NCBI RefSeq assembly: GCF_001040945.1
Contig: NZ_CP011930.1
Location: 4,335,021 to 4,399,020 of the forward strand
Direction: 5' to 3'
Origin: Herbaspirillum seropedicae
GTDB lineage: Bacteria > Pseudomonadota > Gammaproteobacteria > Burkholderiales > Burkholderiaceae_D
DNA: 64,000 nt
This document shows positions 27,762-36,065 of the stretch, piece after piece (the stretch's first letter is position 1; each line of letters starts with the position of its first letter). The translations under genes and the position numbers were made by a program. The notes under the pieces were generated by a model. That model was not told the DNA's origin. It worked only from the letters and a program-made list of their open reading frames with translations, and did not search any database.

Positions 27762-30263
27762 CTAGGCCTCCACTGAGTCACGATATGCCTTTAACTGTCC
27801 TTCGAATGATCCGTATTTTTCTCCAAGACCAAATTCGCAACGGGATATCCAAGTTTTTAGCGCACTGTCGTTCACGAGCGCTATCGCTATCGAAACCAAA
27901 AAAGACGAAACAAGAAATGGCCAGAAAATACCGCCGATAGTGCTGTAGGCAGCGATGGAAATTCCAGCAGAAAGCGTTCCATTCGCTAGATACAACCAAC
28001 CAAGGAGCTGTTTTTTTTCTCCAAATGCCACGCGAGCGCTAACGGCAATATCGAAAGCGCCCGCCAGGATGCCTGCCCCCATACCTGCCAGACGGGCCCC
28101 CTGGATGATCTTTCCCAGTTTCTTGTCGATCGCCCACTGTCCATAAATAAACGCCCCCGATGGATGCCCCACGGATTTCTGCACACTGACCGCCACCGTT
28201 TCAACAAGGGTGGCCGTCAAGCTCACAGCCGCCACAGCTGCCTTGACCTGCGTCTCCCGTTCATTGAACTGGTCATTGTGGGCCAGATCATCCATCGCGA
28301 AGTTCAACGCCAGCATCTGCACGAGCGTGGTCGCCACCCCCAGCTTGAATTCGGCTGGCACCGAGGATCCCAGCCACTTCTGTGCCAGCGCGATATCGGG
28401 AATGGAGATGCCCTTGATGCTCCCTGCGGCGATGCGCCCCTCCCGTTCCAAGCTGGCGATATCGAGTTCGTAAGCAATCATGCGCCGCCCCATTGCCGAA
28501 CTCCTGACTGCCCCCTTGGCCTGGTGATACGCATCACGCCTGGTCTGCTGCCGATCTGTCTTCAGTTCGATGCCTTGGGCTTTAGCCTGTTCAATCGCCC
28601 AGCGCGACACATCAGCAGCACTCATGTTGCTCGCCTTGATCGTCACGCCCGCCAGCAGATGCAGGTGGATCATCGCCAGAGAACGCGCCACGCTCTGGCT
28701 GGCATCACTGAGACTCTTACCGATCACATTGGCCGTCGTCAGTGCAAGGCGGTCGATCAGCTGCGGTGCGTACGGGGTGACATCAAGCCGGGCTACTGCC
28801 CCCTTGTAGAGATTGAGGATATTTTCGAACTGGATATCACTGCCCTTGAGTTGCGACTCGGTCGCGGCAATCAGGTCTTCCTGGTTGTACAGAAGTGCGC
28901 GTCCAAAAAGGTTACCCGGATCGGAGAGACGGCTCCGAGACAGCCAAAGCGCCAGCTGATCCTGACAGGCTTGCGACGCAACCGCCTTGCCGATGCATTG
29001 CGCCAGCGACTCGCTGTAGGCGTGACCGCTGCGAATGTCGTTGACGTCATGTACGCCCTCCATCCAGTTGGCCAGTTGCTCGCTCTTGAGCCATGCGACA
29101 TGGGCCGTCACCAGTTTGAGAAAGCGGGGCTCGAATGCCTTCAATGCAGCGTCATAGATGGCGGGAAACGCCTTGAGCTTTTGCTGGTCCAGCGTCGGCT
29201 TGCCATCATCATGGGTCAATTCATGCCAGGCCTCATCTTCGGCCGCCTGCTGGCGCGCCGCCTGATCAGCACCATATTTCTTTCGCTTCTCGCTCTGCTT
29301 GCGGACGTAGCGTGCAGGACCGCCAGCCTTGATGACGCCCCACACGGTCTTCAGGCTGCCATAGGTATCACCGTCTGGGTAGTTCTCCGACATCTGCGCC
29401 ACCTTGGCGTCAAAAGCGATAGCGTTGCGTGCCTCCTGCCGTACGCCCTTTTCGGTCATCGTCAGCAGGTCGGCGATGGTCTTGGCCTGGTAGAGCTTTT
29501 CGTCAAAGCCGGCCGCAAGACCCGGAACGCACAACTCGCTCAGGTCATTGGCGACGCCCACCGGATCATTGACGGCGACCACGTAACCCTTGTGATGCGG
29601 CGCCTGGGCAGTCATGATGTCGGCCATCTTGCCAGCCCATGCGTGACGCTTGTTCTCCTCTGCAGGCGGTGTATTGCTGAATGAAAAGGCCTTGGCCATC
29701 TCGCTCACATCGGCGGCGAAATGAGCCACGTGTTGCTTGCTGGCGTTGAACTCTCCCGTATGGGGCGCCGTGCCGGCCAGCATGGCCGCCACATCGATGC
29801 ATTGCATGTGCTTCTTGCGCCAGTTCGTTTCGCTGACTTTCTTTTGCAAAGCCTTGGTCCATGTCGTATTGGACCAGCCTATCCAAAAGCGGGTGGCAGG
29901 ATCGCTGGGCGTATGGGCGATGTCAACACAATAGGCCCGTACGATTTCTCCAGGGTCAATGCAGGAGAAGGGTATCCGTCCCGGATGGGGAGGGGTGTAT
30001 TCAAGCGGAAAATTCCACAGATGCCCGGTAGGCATCACGACGTAGGCCTTGAGCCGTGCGCGACGCTCGTCGTAGGTATAGAGATAGCCGGGCCTTAAAG
30101 CCCGCAAGGTATAACGTGCTTCGCCGATCTGCTGGGGTGCGCCTTCGATTCTGAAATTGCCGGAAAGCGCCGGCACAGCCTGAGCGCCATAAGGACTGGC
30201 CACGGCATAGCGGACCGGATAGATCAGCAAGCCTCTTTTGTCGCAATAGTTGCATGTCAACAT
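27762..30263 (-). CDS. VasX-like putative type VI secretion effector
   Basis: 833 aa. The N-terminus (CNYCDKRGLLIYPVRYAVASPYG, then ALRPGYLYTYDERR) matches the VasX N-terminal region of pore-forming type VI effectors. The long middle is helical and soluble. The C-terminal 200 residues hold several membrane segments (ARLAGMGAGILAGAFDIAV, LLGWLYLANGTLSAGISIAAYS, FLVSSFLVSIAIAL), as in colicin-like pore formers. Shorter than V. cholerae VasX (about 1085 aa). AGGA precedes the ATG. No VgrG, DUF4123 adaptor or T6SS core gene is next to it, so it would have to use a machine encoded elsewhere. Confidence 0.82.
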   Translation of the reverse strand: MLTCNYCDKRGLLIYPVRYAVASPYGAQAVPALSGNFRIEGAPQQIGEARYTLRALRPGYLYTYDERRARLKAYVVMPTGHLWNFPLEYTPPHPGRIPFSCIDPGEIVRAYCVDIAHTPSDPATRFWIGWSNTTWTKALQKKVSETNWRKKHMQCIDVAAMLAGTAPHTGEFNASKQHVAHFAADVSEMAKAFSFSNTPPAEENKRHAWAGKMADIMTAQAPHHKGYVVAVNDPVGVANDLSELCVPGLAAGFDEKLYQAKTIADLLTMTEKGVRQEARNAIAFDAKVAQMSENYPDGDTYGSLKTVWGVIKAGGPARYVRKQSEKRKKYGADQAARQQAAEDEAWHELTHDDGKPTLDQQKLKAFPAIYDAALKAFEPRFLKLVTAHVAWLKSEQLANWMEGVHDVNDIRSGHAYSESLAQCIGKAVASQACQDQLALWLSRSRLSDPGNLFGRALLYNQEDLIAATESQLKGSDIQFENILNLYKGAVARLDVTPYAPQLIDRLALTTANVIGKSLSDASQSVARSLAMIHLHLLAGVTIKASNMSAADVSRWAIEQAKAQGIELKTDRQQTRRDAYHQAKGAVRSSAMGRRMIAYELDIASLEREGRIAAGSIKGISIPDIALAQKWLGSSVPAEFKLGVATTLVQMLALNFAMDDLAHNDQFNERETQVKAAVAAVSLTATLVETVAVSVQKSVGHPSGAFIYGQWAIDKKLGKIIQGARLAGMGAGILAGAFDIAVSARVAFGEKKQLLGWLYLANGTLSAGISIAAYSTIGGIFWPFLVSSFLVSIAIALVNDSALKTWISRCEFGLGEKYGSFEGQLKAYRDSVEA

Positions 30264-30431
30264 CGCTGCGTTCCTGTTGAATCATCAGTCCCTCCGGCGC
30301 TTGACCAGTGCAGGCTGAAAAGAAAAACGCAGATGTTTGCATGACGACATGCTCACGTCTGTTGAAATACTGCGATAAATCCCAAGCATTTAAAGTTGAG
30401 CACACCTACCGCGGTCAATCTGATCAGCACG

Positions 30432-30464
30432 AAAAAAAGCCCGGACGCTCTTGGACGCCCGGGC
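30432..30464 (-). terminator. Terminator of the TRAP-SDR operon
   Basis: GCCCGG (30439-30444) pairs with CCGGGC (30459-30464) with further partial pairing inside; on the minus strand the stem is followed by seven T residues. Lies about 75 bp beyond the last SDR gene. Confidence 0.75.
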
Positions 30465-30535
30465 ATCAAACCGCAGCAGGTCGGCTTCCACGCCCGCCTG
30501 GCTGCGATCAACAAACAACTTTCAATGCAGCGACA

Positions 30536-31336
30536 TCATCCCGCGCAACGCAGTGACAGGCCGCCATCGACGATCATGTCCAGCCCCGTGATGTAGCGCG
30601 CATGATCGGAAGCCAGGAACAGCGAGGCATGCGCCACATCCCAGGCATCGCCCATGAAACCCATCGGACATTGCGCATTGCGCTTGGCCCGCATCTGTTC
30701 AATGTCGCCGCCGTAGGAAGCCTTCAGGGGCTCGCGGATCATCGGCGTATCCATCATGCCGGGCAAGACGCAGTTGGCGCGGATGCCCATGGGCGCGTAC
30801 TGCATCGCCACGTTCTTGGTGAAGGCCAGGATGGCTGCCTTGGTCGCGGTATAGCCCAGGTAGGGAAAACCGATCCAGCGCAGCGCCGCCAGCGAGGAGA
30901 TGTTGACGATGGCGCCTTTCCTCTGCTTTTCCATGATGGGCAACACATGCTTGTGGGTCAGGAAGAGACTGGTCTGGTTCACCGCCACCAGCCTGTTCCA
31001 GCTCTCTTCGCTGGTCTCCACCGGGCCGCCGACATCGGCGATGCCGACATTGTTGTGCAAGACGTCGACCCGCCCGAAGTGATCCATGGCAGCCTCAGCG
31101 ATGGCCTTGACCTCGGTGTTGCGCGAGACGTCGGCGGCTAGCACTTCGCAGACACCGCCTTCGCTGCGGATGATGTCCTGGGTCTGCAACGCGGCCTCGA
31201 TGCTGCGGTCTACCGCCAGCACCCGGCCACCCTCGCGGGCGTACAGCACGGCGGCGGCCTTGCCATTGCCCCAGCCCTCGCCCACTGAACCTGCGCCGGT
31301 GACGATGATGGCCTTGCCTTGCATGAGCTTGTCCAT
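30536..31336 (-). CDS. Short-chain dehydrogenase/reductase 1
   Basis: 266 aa. Cofactor loop TGAGSVGEGWGNGKA (a longer glycine loop than the classical TGxxxGxG, known in one SDR subfamily), NNVGIA, catalytic Ser in NISS, and YTATK (Tyr-x-x-x-Lys). C-terminal GLDMIVDGGLSL is typical of classical SDRs. Last gene of the TRAP operon, 10 bp after SDR 2, so probably oxidises or reduces the imported substrate. Substrate unknown. Confidence 0.9.
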   Translation of the reverse strand: MDKLMQGKAIIVTGAGSVGEGWGNGKAAAVLYAREGGRVLAVDRSIEAALQTQDIIRSEGGVCEVLAADVSRNTEVKAIAEAAMDHFGRVDVLHNNVGIADVGGPVETSEESWNRLVAVNQTSLFLTHKHVLPIMEKQRKGAIVNISSLAALRWIGFPYLGYTATKAAILAFTKNVAMQYAPMGIRANCVLPGMMDTPMIREPLKASYGGDIEQMRAKRNAQCPMGFMGDAWDVAHASLFLASDHARYITGLDMIVDGGLSLRCAG

Positions 31337-31346
31337 GATCGCCCTC

Positions 31347-32117
31347 TCAGATTTCCAGCACGCCGCCGGCGACGAAGCCGCCGTCGACTGGAATCACATG
31401 GCCGGTGATGTAGGCTGATTCTTCCGCCGCCAGATAGCAGACGGCCGAGGCGATCTCATCGGTGGTGCCGTAACGGCGCATGGGAACCAGGCGGTAGTAG
31501 CTTTCACGGGTCTGTTCCGAATGCATGGCCTGGGTCATAGGCGTATCGACCGGCCCGGGAGCGACGCTGTTGACGGTGATGCCGTACTGCGCCAGCTCGA
31601 TGGCCATCTGTCGTGTCAGGCCAATGACGGCTGCCTTGGACGTGCCATAGGCGGTGCGTCCGGCGCCGGCGCGGATGCCCGAGATGGAAGAGATATTGAC
31701 GATGCGTCCCCACTGCTGTTTCACCATCAGCCGCGCAGCATGCTGGCCGGCCAGCAGCACTCCGGTCACGTTCACGTTCATGGTCTGCAACCAGTTCTCG
31801 AGGGGATAGTCGAGGAAGGAATAGGTCCGCGCCACGCCGGCATTGTTGACCAGCACGTCGCAGCGGCCATAGTCCTTCTCGATATGGGCGAAGGCGGCGG
31901 CAATCGACTCCGGGCTGCCCAGGTCCATCTGCAGCGGCGCTGCGCGATGGCCGGCGGCCACCAGGGCGTCGGCGGTCTTGCTGGCGGCGTCCAGGTTGAT
32001 GTCGGCCACCAGGACCGTGTGACCTTTGGCGGCCAGTTGTTGCGAAATGCTGGCGCCGATACCCATGGCTCCGCCCGTCACGAGCGCCACGCGGGCGCCG
32101 CTATCATTGCGATTCAT
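31347..32117 (-). CDS. Short-chain dehydrogenase/reductase 2 (FabG-like)
   Basis: 256 aa from ATG 32117 with GGAGA upstream; a longer frame to 32192 lacks a site. TGGAMGIG cofactor loop (about 14-21), NNAGVA, Ser in NISSISG, catalytic YGTSK, and GHVIPVDGGFVAGG at the C-terminus. Classical SDR, NAD(P)-dependent alcohol/ketone conversion. Located between the TRAP permease gene and SDR 1. Confidence 0.92.
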   Translation of the reverse strand: MNRNDSGARVALVTGGAMGIGASISQQLAAKGHTVLVADINLDAASKTADALVAAGHRAAPLQMDLGSPESIAAAFAHIEKDYGRCDVLVNNAGVARTYSFLDYPLENWLQTMNVNVTGVLLAGQHAARLMVKQQWGRIVNISSISGIRAGAGRTAYGTSKAAVIGLTRQMAIELAQYGITVNSVAPGPVDTPMTQAMHSEQTRESYYRLVPMRRYGTTDEIASAVCYLAAEESAYITGHVIPVDGGFVAGGVLEI

Positions 32118-32233
32118 ATTGTCTCCGTGGATGTGGGCGGCCCCGGAAGAGGGAAAGGGGCCGCCGTTTTTAATTCGTCGTTGGCAGGTCAATCATGGAG
32201 GCTTCCCGATCGCTCGCAAGACTATTGAGGGGA

Positions 32234-34120
32234 TCAGAGGAAACCGATGGAAATCCAGGGCACGAAGGCCACCACCAAGAGCGCCACCACCAGCGCCGCC
32301 AGATAGCCCCAGACCCGGTTGAAGACACCATCCGGCGACACCTTGCCGATGGCGCAGGCGGCATAGAAGCCCACGCCAAAGGGCGGTGCAAACAGGCCGA
32401 TGCCCATGGCCAGGATCACCACCATCGCATAGTGCACGTCATGCACGCCCAGCGAACGCGCCACCGGGAACAGCAGCGGCCCGAACAGCACGATGGCGGG
32501 AATGCCTTCCAGCAAGCTGCCCAGCACGATGAAGATGACGATGGTGATCAAGAGGAAACCGACGCCACCGCCCGGCACGCCCTGCATCAACGCCACCAGC
32601 TTGGCCGAGAAGCCCGACTGCGTGAGCGCCCAGGCCATGGCGGTGGCCATGCCGATGATGAGCAGGATCGCGCCCGACAGGGCGGCCGACTCGATGAGCA
32701 TGGGGTAGAGGCGCTTGAAGCTCAGGTGCCGCATGAACAGGTGCATGATCAGCCCGACCACCACCGTATAGGCCACGCCGATGGTGGCCACTTCGGTGGC
32801 CGTGGCCACGCCTTCGATGACCGCCACGCGGATCAGCATGGGCAGCGCCAGCGCGGGAATGGCGGCGATCAGGGTCTTGACGATCAGCGAGAGCGGCGCG
32901 CGCTTGACATCGGGCATCGGCTCGCGGCGTGCGCGCATCCAGCACACCACGGCAATGGCGATGGTGGCGATGGCCGCTGGCATGAGGCCGCCGATGAACA
33001 GCGCCGTGATCGAGACGCTGCAGACCGCGCCGATGGTGATCAACACCAGGCTGGGCGGAATGGTCTCGGTCATGGCGCCGGAGGAAGACAGCAGCGCCAC
33101 CAGCTCTTCCGGCTTGGAGCCGCGCTTCTTCATCTCGGGGAACAGCGCCGGGGCAATGGCCGCCATGTCGGCCGCCTTGGAACCGGAGATGCCCGAGACC
33201 AGGAACATCGCGCCCAGCAGCACGTATTGCAGACCGCCGCGCACGTGGCCCAGCAGCGCGGCCATGAAGTCGATCAGGGTCTTGGCCAGGCCCGACATCT
33301 CCAACAGCGAACCGAGCAGCACGAACAGCGGCACCGACAACAGGATCAGGCTGGACATGCCCTCATCCATGCGGCTGACCACGATCATCAGCGGCGCCGT
33401 GGTGGCCAGCGCCAGGTAGGCCATGGTGGCGGTGCCAAAGGCAAAGGCAATCGGAATGCCACCGGCCACGCACACGCCGATGAGCAGCACGAAGAAGACG
33501 ATCAGGTTGTAGTTGCCCATGCCCAGCAGCATGGGCTTGGCCAGCCACAGCGCACCGCCGATCACGGCCACCACGGCGAGGGCCGACAGCAGCAGGCGCA
33601 TGGTCGTCATCGCGGCCATGCGCGAGACCGCCGCCAGCAGCATCAGGATGGCGCCCACCGGCAAGGCGGCGGCGCGCAGACCATCGGGGATTTCCAGGGC
33701 GGGCGTGGTGATGGGCATCTGCTCCACCGCATGATCCACGGCGGGATGGATCACCATCAGCACGAAGATGCAGACCACCAGCGCTGCCACCGTTTCCAGC
33801 CAGATGCGCCCTTTCTCGGAACACTTGTTGATGATGGCGGTGAGCCGCATGTGCTCGCCGCGATCCAGCGCCAGCACCGCCCCCAGCATGGAGAGCCAGA
33901 TGAAGAGGATGGAGGCCAGTTCATCGGACCATACCAGGGGATCGTGCAGGGCGTAGCGGTAGATCACGCCAGTGAGCAGCACCACGGTCTCGGCCAGCAC
34001 CAGGGCGGCGGCCACCGCGCCGACCAGGTGCATGACCATGCGGTTCAGGGCGACCAGCGCGCGCGCAACCGGGTTCATGTTGACCGGGGCGCGGTAAGTC
34101 ATTGCAGCTTCCATCATCAA
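32234..34120 (-). CDS. TRAP transporter fused DctQ-DctM permease
   Basis: 628 aa. Residues about 25-185 form the small DctQ subunit (four helices; WSDELASILFIWLSMLGAVLAL, then EHMRLTAI) and about 195-628 the large DctM subunit with around 12 helices (GVCVAGGIPIAFAFG, SGISGSKAADMAAIAPALFPEMKKRG, GIGLFAPPFGVGFY). A natural fusion. It drives sodium-coupled uptake of an organic acid delivered by the DctP protein. Several Met codons cluster at the start (MMMEAAM), so the exact start is uncertain by a few codons. Confidence 0.92.
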   Translation of the reverse strand: MMMEAAMTYRAPVNMNPVARALVALNRMVMHLVGAVAAALVLAETVVLLTGVIYRYALHDPLVWSDELASILFIWLSMLGAVLALDRGEHMRLTAIINKCSEKGRIWLETVAALVVCIFVLMVIHPAVDHAVEQMPITTPALEIPDGLRAAALPVGAILMLLAAVSRMAAMTTMRLLLSALAVVAVIGGALWLAKPMLLGMGNYNLIVFFVLLIGVCVAGGIPIAFAFGTATMAYLALATTAPLMIVVSRMDEGMSSLILLSVPLFVLLGSLLEMSGLAKTLIDFMAALLGHVRGGLQYVLLGAMFLVSGISGSKAADMAAIAPALFPEMKKRGSKPEELVALLSSSGAMTETIPPSLVLITIGAVCSVSITALFIGGLMPAAIATIAIAVVCWMRARREPMPDVKRAPLSLIVKTLIAAIPALALPMLIRVAVIEGVATATEVATIGVAYTVVVGLIMHLFMRHLSFKRLYPMLIESAALSGAILLIIGMATAMAWALTQSGFSAKLVALMQGVPGGGVGFLLITIVIFIVLGSLLEGIPAIVLFGPLLFPVARSLGVHDVHYAMVVILAMGIGLFAPPFGVGFYAACAIGKVSPDGVFNRVWGYLAALVVALLVVAFVPWISIGFL

Positions 34121-34154
34121 GCTCCAGCGAAATGGATTCAGGGCGGGAGACGCG

Positions 34155-34178
34155 CCAGCCAGCCAGCCAGCCAGCCAG
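34155..34178. repeat. (CCAG)6 tetranucleotide repeat
   Basis: Exactly six uninterrupted CCAG units in the 157-bp spacer between the TRAP binding-protein and permease genes, about 35 bp before the permease start codon. Confidence 0.85.
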
Positions 34179-34277
34179 ACGGCGGCGACCTCTCCCGCTC
34201 ATTGGCTCATGGACTCATGCACTCATGTACACGTGCAGTCGTGTACGCATGGGACCATGGCCCGGCAAGAGGGCCTT

Positions 34278-35312
34278 TCAGGCCAGCTTGCCGGTGTACT
34301 TCTCCAGCAAGGCCCAGGGCTCGTCACCGAACTTCTTCTTCCACTCGGCATAGAAACCGGCGGCGCGCAGCTTGGCGCGGAAGGAATCGGCGTCGGCATT
34401 GTTGAAGGCCAGACCCTTGCCCTTCATTTCATCGACCAGCGAATCGTTGAGCTTGCGCACGTCGGCGCGTTGGTTCACACCGGCTTCGTTGATGATGCGG
34501 GTCATCAGTTCTTGCAGGTCCTTGGGCAGGCGCTCGAAGGACTTCTTGTTGCCCAGGAACCAGAAACCGTCCCACATGTGATTGGTGATGGAACAGTACT
34601 TCTGCACCTCATAGAGCTTGGCCGTGGAGATGATGGCCATGGGGTTTTCCTGGCCTTCCACGATCTTGGTCTGCAGGGCCGAATAGACTTCGGCGAAGTT
34701 GATCGAGGTCGGCGCCGCATCGAAGGCCTTGAACATCGAGGTCCACAGCGGGCTGGGCGGCACGCGCAGCTTCATCCCCTTGAGATCTTCGGCGACCTTG
34801 ATGGGCTTGGTGCTGTTGGTGATCTGGCGATAGCCGTTGTCCCAGATCTTTTCAAACGCGAAGAGGGTGGACCTGGCTTCGATCTGCTTGCGCACATGCG
34901 CGCCCAGCTCGCCATCCATGGCCGGCCAGACCTGGCTGTAATCCTTGAAGGCAAAGCCGATGCCGGAGATCTGCGCGGCCGGCACCAGGGTGCCCAGGAT
35001 CAGCGGCGAGAGCGTGAAGAAATCGATGGCGCCGGCGCGCACCTGCGAGAGCATGTCGGTGTCGGTGCCCAGCTGGTTGTTGGGGTAGAGCTGCAACTCG
35101 ATGCGGCCCTTGGATTGTTCGGCGATGGCGGCGGCCATTTCCTTGGCGCGCGCATTCATCGGGTGGGTGACCGGCAGATTGTTGGCGTACTTGAAGGTGA
35201 ACTCGGCCGCATGGGCCGACGTCGATACCAGGCCGGTCGCGGCGGCGGCCGAGGCTACCGAGGCGGTCTTCAGAAAATTGCGACGCGTGATCTTGCCAGT
35301 GGATTGTGCCAT
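34278..35312 (-). CDS. TRAP transporter substrate-binding protein DctP
   Basis: 344 aa. Twin-arginine signal KITRRNFLKTAS followed by an Ala-rich hydrophobic stretch ending SAHAAEF. The mature part is a DctP fold; LKGMKLRVPPSP contains the conserved Arg that binds the substrate carboxylate, and QNPMAIIS-like EGQENPMAIIS is the family signature. First gene of the leftward operon. Likely substrate is a carboxylic acid; the neighbours suggest one that is activated to a CoA ester. Confidence 0.92.
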   Translation of the reverse strand: MAQSTGKITRRNFLKTASVASAAAATGLVSTSAHAAEFTFKYANNLPVTHPMNARAKEMAAAIAEQSKGRIELQLYPNNQLGTDTDMLSQVRAGAIDFFTLSPLILGTLVPAAQISGIGFAFKDYSQVWPAMDGELGAHVRKQIEARSTLFAFEKIWDNGYRQITNSTKPIKVAEDLKGMKLRVPPSPLWTSMFKAFDAAPTSINFAEVYSALQTKIVEGQENPMAIISTAKLYEVQKYCSITNHMWDGFWFLGNKKSFERLPKDLQELMTRIINEAGVNQRADVRKLNDSLVDEMKGKGLAFNNADADSFRAKLRAAGFYAEWKKKFGDEPWALLEKYTGKLA

Positions 35313-35585
35313 CTGCTTGTCTCCTGTTTATCTGTTTGTATTTGATGTTGCTGAATCCGACGCTGCCAGGGCTTGCTGGATCGGGCGTGCAGCTCCCTGT
35401 CCCGGGTTGTCAACACTGCCTGTGCATCGATAGAGCAATTTGGATGCCAAGCCTCCGAAGCTCCCCCGGCGGCGTGACCATGTCCCTCATCGTTATCGGC
35501 ACTGCGCCTGTATTCTCTGCGATAAGGGCAGGCCTGTACAAGCGCGCAAAGCGGGCAGCGGGTATTTATTTGCATGCCGGCATGC

Positions 35586-35640
35586 TGCGACACCTGTCGC
35601 ATGGACTGTCGCCGCACTGTCGCAGATGTCGACACCTGTC
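35586..35640. promoter_or_regulatory. Repeated regulator-binding cluster
   Basis: Perfect palindrome TGCGACA-CC-TGTCGCA at 35586-35601. Its core CGACACCTGTC recurs at 35630-35640, exactly 42 bp away (four helical turns), with extra TGTCGC half-sites at 35607 and 35618 between. Such phased repeats suggest cooperative binding of an activator. Confidence 0.5.
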
Positions 35641-35692
35641 TGCGCTGTCCCAGGATGATGGAGGGCAACAAAACCGTGTTGCGGTGCAATGA

Positions 35693-35722
35693 TTTACGTT
35701 AACGTAAAGTACGTGCTATCTT
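35693..35722 (+). promoter_or_regulatory. 16-bp palindromic operator within a likely promoter of the thiolase operon
   Basis: Perfect palindrome TTTACGTTAACGTAAA at 35693-35708. From memory it resembles the operator described for LiuR-type MerR regulators of branched-chain acyl-CoA catabolism. TTTACG could serve as -35, followed after 18 nt by TATCTT (35717-35722) as -10, which would place the operator over the -35 as MerR-type regulators prefer. Confidence 0.5.
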
Positions 35723-36065
35723 CATGCCGTCGGTGGCCGCGCCCTGCCCTTTCCTGCTTTTTCCTGCATGCCGGGGCCGTCTACCGATCACATCAGCACG
35801 CATCAACATCAACAACAAAGCGAGACCCGGCGCGGCTTTGCGCCGGCCCTCTCAGGAGACGGGCAATATGCAGGCCGGCCTGGCGGTGGTTTCGCCATCT
35901 CCGGCTGCGCGATGTCAGGACAAGGGACCCGCACGACCGCCTGCATGGGGTGGTGAACGAGGTCCTGCGCGTGGCACCGATTTTGCATATTGCCCTTGTG
36001 TGAAACGGAGCGACCATGCTCCATCGACCTCGTCTAAGACGGACACAAGGACTCAAGGACACACC

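Larger units (their letters stand above)
35313..36065. other. 753-bp divergent regulatory region of the TRAP and thiolase operons
   Basis: No believable gene. It holds palindromes: GCATGCC-GGCATGC at 35572-35585, a TGCGACA-cc-TGTCGCA cluster (35586-35640) and TTTACGTTAACGTAAA at 35693-35708. The segment 35820-36060 is leader sequence before the thiolase gene without recognisable signals. No regulator gene lies next to it. Confidence 0.6.

Noticed and set aside
28164..29684. 506-codon plus-strand frame opposite the VasX-like gene
   Set aside because: No domain, no ribosome site; the minus-strand gene has a recognisable N-terminal domain and membrane segments.
32195..34405. 736-codon plus-strand frame opposite the TRAP permease
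   Set aside because: Extremely His/Gln/Arg/Asp-rich, the mirror of hydrophobic codons on the other strand; the permease gene explains the region.
35313..35690. Sigma-54 (-24/-12) promoter for the TRAP operon
   Set aside because: I looked for TGGCAC-N5-TTGC on the minus strand and found only poor matches.
35724..36065. Upstream extension of the thiolase frame
   Set aside because: The sequence lacks coding character, has no ribosome site at its first ATG, and thiolases of this family start near 36066.
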